Positions 35,394 to 41,040 of a stretch of DNA of 41,040 nucleotides are shown in pieces. The notes beneath the pieces are model-generated. The model was not told the DNA's origin. It ran no database searches and saw only the letters and a list, made by a program, of their open reading frames with translations. Source of the stretch: Rubrivivax sp. GTDB taxonomy: Bacteria; Pseudomonadota; Gammaproteobacteria; Burkholderiales; Burkholderiaceae_C. Within the stretch, counting starts at the first letter, position 1. Each line of letters begins with the position of its first letter. The position numbers and the translations under genes were made by a program. Where the stretch lies: positions 1 through 41,040 of the forward strand of contig JALORQ010000002.1 of assembly GCA_025458805.1 (NCBI GenBank), given 5' to 3'.

Positions 35394-36407
35394 ATGACCG
35401 CCCCCGACGAGCCGAGCGCCGCTGCGCCGGCGAGCCCGCCGGCCGCGCCCGCGGCGGCCACGCCCGGCGCCGAGGCCACCGCGTTGCAGGCCAGCCTCGA
35501 CCGTGTCGAGCGGCTCGCGCGCGAGCTGCTGCTGCAGCGCCGCAGCGATCGCCGCTGGCGCGTCTTCTTCCGCCTCGCCTGGCTCGGCCTCGTCGTCGCC
35601 ATCGCGTGGGGCCTGTTCTCGCAGCGCCTGGGTTCGAGCGCGCCGTCTCAGCCGCACACGGCGCTGATCGACGTGCGCGGCGAGATCGGCGTCGGCAGCG
35701 AGGCCAATGCCGAGGACCTGGTGGCCGCGCTGCGCGACGCCTTCGAGGACCCGGGGGCGCAGGCGGTAGTGCTGCGCATCAACTCGCCCGGCGGCAGCCC
35801 GGTGCAGAGCGGCATCGTCAACGACGAGGTGCGGCGCCTGAAGGCGCTGCACGGCAAGAAGGTCTACGCGGTCGTCGAGGACCTGTGCGCGTCGGGCGCG
35901 TACTACATCGCGGTCGCGGCCGACGAGATCTACGTCGACAAGGCGAGCCTGGTCGGATCGATCGGCGTGCTGATGGACGGCTTCGGCTTCACCGGCCTGA
36001 TGGAGAAGCTCGGCATCGAGCGTCGGCTGCTCACCGCCGGCGAGAACAAGGGCATGCTCGACCCCTTCTCGCCGCAGGACGAGAGGCAGACCGCCTATGC
36101 CAAGGCGCTGATCGACCAGGTCCACCAGCAGTTCATCGCTGTCGTCCGCCAGGGCCGTGGCGATCGGCTGAGGGAGACGCCCGACACCTTCTCGGGCCTG
36201 TTCTGGAACGGCGAGGAGGCGATCCGGATCGGCCTCGCCGACCACCTGGGCAACCTCGACCACGTCGCGCGCGAGGTCGTCAAGGCCGAGGACATCGTCG
36301 ACTACACGCCGCGCGAGAACGTCGCCGAGCGGCTGGCGCGCCAGTTCGGCGCCGCGGTGGGCGAGGGCATCGTGCGCACCGCCCGTACCCTGCCCGCGCT
36401 GCGCTGA
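35394..36407 (+). CDS. Signal peptide peptidase SppA-like, S49 serine protease
   Basis: The 337-residue protein is a short S49 peptidase anchored by one membrane segment (about residues 59-76), after a Pro/Ala-rich cytoplasmic start. The family dyad is visible: Ser167 in DLCASGAYYIA, and Lys219 in GENKGMLDPFSP. RINSPGGSPVQSG and SLVGSIGVLMDGFG are conserved surroundings. Such enzymes degrade cleaved signal peptides in the membrane. ATG 35394 comes 2 bp after the Rieske stop; the open frame upstream overlaps that gene. psd follows after 2 bp. Confidence 0.92.
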   Translation: MTAPDEPSAAAPASPPAAPAAATPGAEATALQASLDRVERLARELLLQRRSDRRWRVFFRLAWLGLVVAIAWGLFSQRLGSSAPSQPHTALIDVRGEIGVGSEANAEDLVAALRDAFEDPGAQAVVLRINSPGGSPVQSGIVNDEVRRLKALHGKKVYAVVEDLCASGAYYIAVAADEIYVDKASLVGSIGVLMDGFGFTGLMEKLGIERRLLTAGENKGMLDPFSPQDERQTAYAKALIDQVHQQFIAVVRQGRGDRLRETPDTFSGLFWNGEEAIRIGLADHLGNLDHVAREVVKAEDIVDYTPRENVAERLARQFGAAVGEGIVRTARTLPALR

Positions 36408-36409
36408 CC

Positions 36410-37255
36410 GTGGGCGACCGGCTGACGGTCGGGCTGCAGTACCTGCTGCCCAAGCAGGCGCTCACGGCCATCGCGGGCGCGCTCGCGCAGTCCCGGGGAG
36501 GGGCGGCGACCCGTGCGGTGATCCGCTGGTTCATCCGGCGCTACGGCGTCGTGATGACCGAGGCGCAGCAGCCCGATCCGGCCGGCTACGCCACCTTCAA
36601 CGAGTTCTTCACGCGCGCGCTGGCCCCCGGTGCGCGGCCGCTCGCCCCCGACGGGCTGGTGTGCCCGGTCGACGGCGCCGTCAGCCAGTGCGGGGCGATC
36701 GACGCCGACCGCATCCTGCAGGCCAAGGGCCACCACTACACGACGACCGCGCTGCTCGGCGGCGATGCCGGGCTGGCGCGGCGCTTCGACGGCGGCCGGT
36801 TCGCGACGCTGTACCTGAGCCCGAGGGACTACCACCGCATCCACATGCCCGAGGCCGGTCGGCTGCAGCGCATGATCCACGTGCCCGGCGACCTCTTCTC
36901 GGTCAATCCGGCGACGGCGCGGGGCGTGCCGGGCCTGTTCGCGCGCAACGAACGCGTGGTCTGCCTCTTCGAGGGCAGCCATGGCCCGTTCGCGATGGTG
37001 CTCGTCGGCGCCACGATCGTCGGCAGCATGGCCACCGTCTGGCACGGCACAGTCAATCCGCCGCGGCCCGGGCGGGTGCGCGAGTGGAGCTACCGCGAAG
37101 GCGAGGTCGCGCTCGATCGCGGCGCCGAGATGGGCCGCTTCATCGTCGGCTCGACGGTGGTGCTGCTGTGGCCGCCGGGCGGGTTCGCCTTCGATCCGCG
37201 CTGGGCTCCGGGCGTCGCGGTGCGCATGGGCGAGCGCATGGCGTCACGCGGCTGA
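36410..37255 (+). CDS. psd: Phosphatidylserine decarboxylase
   Basis: Psd makes phosphatidylethanolamine, the main membrane lipid of most proteobacteria. The 281-residue proenzyme shows YATFNEFFTRAL, CPVDGAVSQCG and LSPRDYHRIHMP. The self-cleavage site FIVGSTVVLLW has Gly247-Ser248; cleavage turns Ser248 into the pyruvoyl group. This is the proteobacterial Psd I type. The start is GTG 36410, two bases after the sppA stop; no ATG is available before conserved sequence. Together with plsX and the fab genes it is one of the lipid genes in the window. Confidence 0.95.
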   Translation: MGDRLTVGLQYLLPKQALTAIAGALAQSRGGAATRAVIRWFIRRYGVVMTEAQQPDPAGYATFNEFFTRALAPGARPLAPDGLVCPVDGAVSQCGAIDADRILQAKGHHYTTTALLGGDAGLARRFDGGRFATLYLSPRDYHRIHMPEAGRLQRMIHVPGDLFSVNPATARGVPGLFARNERVVCLFEGSHGPFAMVLVGATIVGSMATVWHGTVNPPRPGRVREWSYREGEVALDRGAEMGRFIVGSTVVLLWPPGGFAFDPRWAPGVAVRMGERMASRG

Positions 37256-37463
37256 CCGCCGCGCCGGTCCGGCGCAATCCTCCCAATGCGGTGCCCGCGC
37301 CGCCGCCTTGCGGGGGCGACGCCCGGTGCGCACGGGCGGCGCTTCAGGCGCTCGGCGCGGCACTCCGCTTCCTGCGACCTGCACTTCGCGCGGCGCATGT
37401 CCCGTCCGGCGACGGCCGGCCGCACTTCGTCGCGCGGCGGGCAGGCCCGCCGCAGCCGCGACC

Positions 37464-37469
37464 GACAAT
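37464..37469 (+). promoter_or_regulatory. Candidate -10 box (GACAAT) upstream of the LytS-type kinase
   Basis: GACAAT ends 7 nt before the kinase ATG at 37477, so transcription would start at or very near the start codon, giving a leaderless message like that suggested for yceD. The remaining 200 bp of the psd-kinase gap show no other feature I can support. Confidence 0.35.
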
Positions 37470-37476
37470 CGTGCCG

Positions 37477-38598
37477 ATGGCCTCGCTGCACGCCCCTCTG
37501 CCGACGCCGGCGACCGGTCACGGCTGGGCCGCGGCGCGCCGCCAGCTGCTGCGCGGCGGCGCCACGGTGCTGGTGCTCAACCTCGCGATCGCAGCGCTGC
37601 TGACCGTGGGTGGCCTGGGCGACTTCCGCGGCAACCTGATCGTGTCGATGTGCATCGGGCTGGTGTGCTGGGCGATCATCGACGGCGGCCGCCACGTGGC
37701 CGCGGCCTGGCGCGACCGCCGCCGCATCGCGCGCGGCCTGCCACCGGGCCGACCTGCCGGCTTTCCCGGCTGGACCTGGATGGGCCTGCTGGTCGCGACC
37801 GGCGTGCTGGTGGGCCCGCCGGCCGGCCACCTGCTGGCCGCCGGCCTGAGCGACCGCCAGGCGATCCGGCTCTGGCCGTTCGATGGCCAGGGCGGCGGCA
37901 TCGCGTGGCTGCTGACGCTGCTGGCCTCGGGCGTGGCGGTGGCCATGCTGACCCTGGCGGAACGCCTGAGCCACGCCCGCGCCGAGGCCGAGGCCGCCCG
38001 CCGCGTGGCCGCCGAGACGCAGCTGAAGCTGCTGGAATCGCAGCTCGAGCCGCACATGCTGTTCAACACCCTGGCCAACCTGCGCGTGCTGATCGCCAGC
38101 GACCCGGCGCGCGCCCAGGCCATGCTCGACCGGCTGATCGCCTTCCTTCGCGCCACGCTGGGCGCGTCGCGCAGCGCGATGCATCCGCTGGGCACCGAGT
38201 TCGAGCGCGTCGGCGACTACCTGGCGCTCATGCAGGTGCGCATGGGTCCCCGGCTGCAGACGCAGCTGCAGCTGCCGCAGGATCTGCGGGCCGCCGCGGT
38301 GCCGCCGCTACTGCTGCAGCCGCTGGTCGAGAACAGCATCAAGCACGGGTTGGAGCCCATGGTCGGCGGTGGTCTCGTCGAGGTGACGGCGCGGCGCGAA
38401 GGCGGCCAGCTGGTGCTGCTCGTGCGCGACAGCGGCGCCGGACTGGACGCCACCGCCAGCGTCGGCGACGGCCGGTTCGGCCTGGAGCAGGTGCGCGAGC
38501 GGCTGCGCACGCTGTACGGCGAGCGCGCCGCGCTGACGCTGCAGGCCGTGCCCGAAGGCGGCACGCTGGCCGTGATCCGCCTGCCGCTGTCCGCATGA
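37477..38598 (+). CDS. Sensor histidine kinase of the LytS/YehU type
   Basis: The 373-residue protein has four hydrophobic segments (about residues 28-46, 52-70, 100-120, 141-161) and a short coiled linker. The His_kinase domain (PF06580 type) has the phospho-acceptor His193 in LEPHMLFNTLANL. An ATPase domain follows, with QPLVENSIKHGLEP, RDSGAGL and GDGRFGLEQVRERL. Partners of this type act through LytTR regulators, and one overlaps its end by 4 bp. The ligand is not predictable. GTG 37471 is an alternative start two codons upstream. Confidence 0.92.
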   Translation: MASLHAPLPTPATGHGWAAARRQLLRGGATVLVLNLAIAALLTVGGLGDFRGNLIVSMCIGLVCWAIIDGGRHVAAAWRDRRRIARGLPPGRPAGFPGWTWMGLLVATGVLVGPPAGHLLAAGLSDRQAIRLWPFDGQGGGIAWLLTLLASGVAVAMLTLAERLSHARAEAEAARRVAAETQLKLLESQLEPHMLFNTLANLRVLIASDPARAQAMLDRLIAFLRATLGASRSAMHPLGTEFERVGDYLALMQVRMGPRLQTQLQLPQDLRAAAVPPLLLQPLVENSIKHGLEPMVGGGLVEVTARREGGQLVLLVRDSGAGLDATASVGDGRFGLEQVRERLRTLYGERAALTLQAVPEGGTLAVIRLPLSA

Positions 38599-39398
38599 AC
38601 GCACCGACCGCCCTCATCGCCGAGGACGAACCGCTGCTGGCCGAGGCGCTGCGCGTGGAGCTGCAGCGGCTGTGGCCTGCATTGCGGGTGGTGGCGATGG
38701 CCGGCGACGGCGCGCAGGCGCTGCAGCAGGCGCTGGCGCTGCGGCCGACGGTCTGCTTCCTCGACATCCGCATGCCCGGGATGAGCGGCCTGGAGGTGGC
38801 GCGCGCGCTGGCCGAGGACTGGCCCGCGGAGGCGTCCGTCGCACCTTTTCCGCTGCTGGTGTTCGTCACGGCCTACGACCGGTACGCGCTACAGGCCTTC
38901 GAGGCGCAGGCGGTGGACTACCTGCTCAAGCCCGTGGACGAGTCGCGGCTGGCCGGCTGCGTGCAGCGGCTGCAGCGCGCGCTGGCCGGCCGGCGCGATG
39001 CCTCGCAGGCACTGCAGGACGGTCTGGCCCAGCTGCGCGGCCTGCTCGGCGCCTCGGCGCCGCCGCCGCAGCCGCGCCTGCAGGTGCTCCAGGCGCAAGT
39101 GGGGCAGACCGTTCACCTCGTGCCGGTGGACGAGGTAATCTACTTCGAGGCCGCCGACAAGTACGTGCGCGTGGTCACCGCCGAGCGCGAGCACCTGATC
39201 CGCGTATCTCTGCGCGAACTGCTGCCGCAGCTCGATCCGGCGCAGTTCTGGCAGGTGCACCGGGGCACCGTGGTGCAGGCGCGCTGCATCGCCAGCGCGC
39301 GCCGCGACGAGTCGGGCAAGGCCTTCCTGTCGCTGCGCGGCCGGCCCGAGACGCTGACCGTGAGCCGGCTGTTCGCGCACCTGTTCAAGGGGATGTGA
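38595..39398 (+). CDS. LytTR-family response regulator
   Basis: The 267-residue protein has a receiver domain with Glu10/Asp11, phospho-acceptor Asp57 (CFLDIRMPG) and Lys near VDYLLKPVDES. A Gln/Ala-rich linker is followed by a LytTR DNA-binding domain (about residues 163-262) with VDEVIYFEAADKYVRVVT and FWQVHRGTVV. It partners the kinase just upstream, sharing an ATGA overlap. This is a second, unrelated two-component system in the window. It converges on the SRPBCC gene with no spacer. Confidence 0.93.
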   Translation: MNAPTALIAEDEPLLAEALRVELQRLWPALRVVAMAGDGAQALQQALALRPTVCFLDIRMPGMSGLEVARALAEDWPAEASVAPFPLLVFVTAYDRYALQAFEAQAVDYLLKPVDESRLAGCVQRLQRALAGRRDASQALQDGLAQLRGLLGASAPPPQPRLQVLQAQVGQTVHLVPVDEVIYFEAADKYVRVVTAEREHLIRVSLRELLPQLDPAQFWQVHRGTVVQARCIASARRDESGKAFLSLRGRPETLTVSRLFAHLFKGM

Positions 39399-39938
39399 TC
39401 AGACCAGCGTGAGCGCCAGCGCCTCCAGCTGGTCGGCGGCCCGGCTCCAGCCTTCGTGGAATCCCATCTTCTCGTGCGCCTCGCGGTCCTCGGCGCTCCA
39501 GTGGCGGGCCATCGCGGTGTACAGCGTGCCGCCGCCGGGTGCATCGGCGAAGCGCACGTCACCCACCATGAAGGGCCGCGCGGAGCCGGGCACCCAGTCT
39601 CCGACGAAGGCGTCTGTGAACACCAGCCGCTGACCGGGCTCCACCAGCAGGTAGCAGCCCGGCAGGTCCTGCGCCATCGGCCGGCCGTCGGGTCCGGGGC
39701 CTTCCATGCGCGCGAAGGTCGCGCCGCCACTGCACAGCTCGGCCTGCCATGCCGTGACGCGCCACGGCGCCGGACAGTACCACTCTACGATCAGCGCGGG
39801 TTCGGTCCAGCATCGCCAGACGGCTGCACGCGGCGCGGCCAGCGTTCGCTGCAGCGTCAGCACGTGGGGGAGGCGAAGCGGTTCGGGTCCATCGGTGTCT
39901 CCTGGTCGCGGGCCACGGCCGCCATCGGGTGTGGGCAT
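39399..39938 (-). CDS. SRPBCC-domain protein (AHSA1/polyketide-cyclase-like), 5' end possibly frameshifted
   Basis: The conserved part starts at VLTLQRTLAAPRAAVWRCW and includes WTEPALIVEWYCPAPW and a C-terminal HEKMGFHEGWSRAADQLEALA. This is the SRPBCC fold of small-ligand-binding or Hsp90-activator-like proteins. The 5' end is unclear. ATG 39938 has no ribosome-binding site. A well-placed AGGAGA (39903-39898) precedes ATG 39892, but that frame reads MDPNRFASPTC and stops. One extra G in the G5 run at 39866-39870 would join it to the conserved frame as MDPNRFASPHVLTLQ. GTG 39863 would give 154 residues. Sequence error, a recent frameshift or an overlapping upstream mini-ORF are all possible. 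Confidence 0.7.
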   Translation of the reverse strand: MPTPDGGRGPRPGDTDGPEPLRLPHVLTLQRTLAAPRAAVWRCWTEPALIVEWYCPAPWRVTAWQAELCSGGATFARMEGPGPDGRPMAQDLPGCYLLVEPGQRLVFTDAFVGDWVPGSARPFMVGDVRFADAPGGGTLYTAMARHWSAEDREAHEKMGFHEGWSRAADQLEALALTLV

Positions 39939-39948
39939 CGGCGCGTGC

Positions 39949-40006
39949 GGACGTGGCGGACGTAGCGGACGTGGCGGACGTGGCGGACGTGGCGGACGTG
40001 GCGGAC
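39949..40006 (+). repeat. 9-bp tandem repeat (GGACGTGGC), six copies plus a partial one
   Basis: Six full copies run from 39949 to 40002, the second with one substitution (GGACGTAGC), followed by GGAC at 40003-40006. The array sits between the SRPBCC gene and the divergent hydrolase gene, just upstream of the SRPBCC start region. Copy number changes would alter promoter spacing without shifting frame. Unit length is a multiple of three, so it would encode a 3-residue repeat if translated. Confidence 0.9.
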
Positions 40007-40190
40007 ATTCGCGCGTCCGGCGGCACAGCGTACAGGACTTGTGGCGGGTCGGCACCGGCTCGGGCGGCGCGCCTCGCGACGCTGGCGCGCGGTTTCGTCG
40101 CCGCCACCGTCGTTCCGTCGCGGCCGCCTGGGCCGGCGCGCCGCTCGGGCCCAGAGTGTGACCACCGCATCGACTGCCGAGACCCGCCCC

Positions 40191-41040
40191 ATGCCCGACC
40201 GCCTCCGTTCCGTGCTTCCCCTCCTGCTGATCCCGGCCGGCCTGCTGGCCGCCGCCATCGTCTTCGGTGGTCCGTCGCAGCCGCCGCCGATGGGCAGCAT
40301 CACCGATCCCTTCCGGCAGGCCGACTACCGCAACCTGCCGGCGCTGCAGCGCGTCGCGGCGCGCGACGGGACGCCGCTGGCGTTCCGAAGCTACCGCCCC
40401 GAAGGCCCGGTGCGCGGCAGCGTGGTGCTGGCCCACGGCTCCTCGGCCGACAGCCGGAGCATGCACGTGCTCGCGCAGGCGCTGGCGCGGGCCGGGTTGC
40501 TGACCTACGCGCTCGACATTCGCGGCCACGGCGGCACGGGGACCAAGGGCCGGATCGACCATGTCGGCCAGCTCGACGAGGACCTCGAGGACTTCGTGAA
40601 CCAGCTGGCGCCGCCGCCGCCGCGCACGCTGGCGGGCTTCTCGGCCGGCGGCGGCTTTGCGCTGCGCATCGCCGGCGGCGCTCGCCAGGCGCTGTTCGAC
40701 CGCTACCTGCTGCTGGCGCCGTTCCTCAGCCAGGACGCGCCCACCTACCGACCCGACAGCGGCGGATGGGTCAGCGTCGGCGTGCCGCGCATCGTCGGCC
40801 TGAGCGTGCTCAACGCCGTGGGCATCCATGCGCTGGACGGCCTCACGGTCACCCGCTTCGCGCTGAGCGAGCAGGCGGCCGCGCAGCTCACGCCGAGCTA
40901 TTCGCATGCATTGGCCAGGAACTACCGGCCGCCGGCCGACTGGCAGGCCGCGATCCGGGGGGCGGCTCTGCCGATGCAGGTGCTGGCGGGCGCGCAGGAC
41001 GAGGCCTTCGATGCCGGCCGCTTCGCCGAAGCCTTTGCCG
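40191..41040 (+). CDS. Alpha/beta hydrolase (lysophospholipase-like), 3' end outside window
   Basis: An open frame begins at ATG 40191 and runs off the window after 283 codons. Residues 8-26 form a hydrophobic N-terminal signal anchor or signal peptide. The hydrolase core has AHGSSADSR (81-89), LDIRGHGGTGTKG (108-120) and the nucleophile elbow GFSAGGGFAL with Ser151. The Asp is probably in LAGAQDEAF near residue 270; the His lies beyond the window. This pattern fits Hydrolase_4/lysophospholipase-type enzymes, with substrate unknown. It is divergent from the SRPBCC gene across the tandem repeat. Confidence 0.8.
   Translation, partial: MPDRLRSVLPLLLIPAGLLAAAIVFGGPSQPPPMGSITDPFRQADYRNLPALQRVAARDGTPLAFRSYRPEGPVRGSVVLAHGSSADSRSMHVLAQALARAGLLTYALDIRGHGGTGTKGRIDHVGQLDEDLEDFVNQLAPPPPRTLAGFSAGGGFALRIAGGARQALFDRYLLLAPFLSQDAPTYRPDSGGWVSVGVPRIVGLSVLNAVGIHALDGLTVTRFALSEQAAAQLTPSYSHALARNYRPPADWQAAIRGAALPMQVLAGAQDEAFDAGRFAEAFA

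Noticed and set aside
36661-37476. Upstream extension of the LytS-type kinase frame into psd
   Set aside because: The extension translates psd in the wrong frame into low-complexity sequence; homology begins after ATG 37477.
39949-40006. Tandem repeat considered as a CRISPR array
   Set aside because: The units are 9 bp, contiguous and have no unique spacers, so this is a simple tandem repeat.

Overview
The window is chromosomal DNA of very high GC content with housekeeping gene order typical of Betaproteobacteria. Gene content (PQQ synthesis, 3-hydroxybutyrate-oligomer hydrolase, DUF4845, RNase E beside rluC) points to Burkholderiales, probably the Rubrivivax/Leptothrix/Piscinibacter-like part of that order. 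This is inferred from gene order and protein character; no 16S or other marker is present. I found no tRNA, rRNA, CRISPR array, prophage or insertion sequence.

Layout. Positions 1-225 hold the tail of a probable DEAD-box helicase. A RsmI-like methyltransferase and a Maf/YceF nucleotide pyrophosphatase (236-1613, minus) stand back to back with yceD. Next comes the fatty-acid and ribosome cluster yceD-rpmF-plsX-fabH-fabD-fabG-acpP-fabF (1653-8199). It is followed by a small membrane protein and the envelope-stress operon rpoE-rseA-rseB-mucD (8275-12583). An AT-richer 555-bp gap follows, containing a candidate small RNA with an intrinsic terminator and a run of stem-loops. After it lies lepA-lepB-DUF4845-rnc-era-recO-pdxJ-acpS-nagZ (13139-21135), a tightly packed operon covering translation, protein secretion, RNA processing, DNA repair, vitamin B6 and cell-wall recycling.

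The accessory part starts at 21278 with a secreted D-3-hydroxybutyrate oligomer hydrolase. A complete pqqABCDE operon on the minus strand (23468-26740) faces it. Divergent from pqqA is a three-gene operon: a proline-iminopeptidase-like hydrolase, a NarX-type histidine kinase and a LuxR-type response regulator, each pair joined by a 4-bp ATGA overlap. This suggests a regulatory and processing partner set for PQQ. RNase E (29864-32713, minus) follows, with a leader of about 620 nt and a perfect TATAAT on the minus strand near the rluC start. Then come rluC, a HAD phosphatase, a Rieske protein, an SppA-like peptidase and phosphatidylserine decarboxylase as one plus-strand unit. The window closes with a LytS/LytTR two-component pair, an SRPBCC protein whose 5' end looks frameshifted, a 9-bp tandem repeat, and a hydrolase cut by the window end.

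The observations most worth following are the candidate sRNA upstream of lepA, the structured rpmF and rne leaders, the peptidase/two-component unit divergent from pqqA, and the homopolymer frameshift plus tandem repeat near 39.9 kb.
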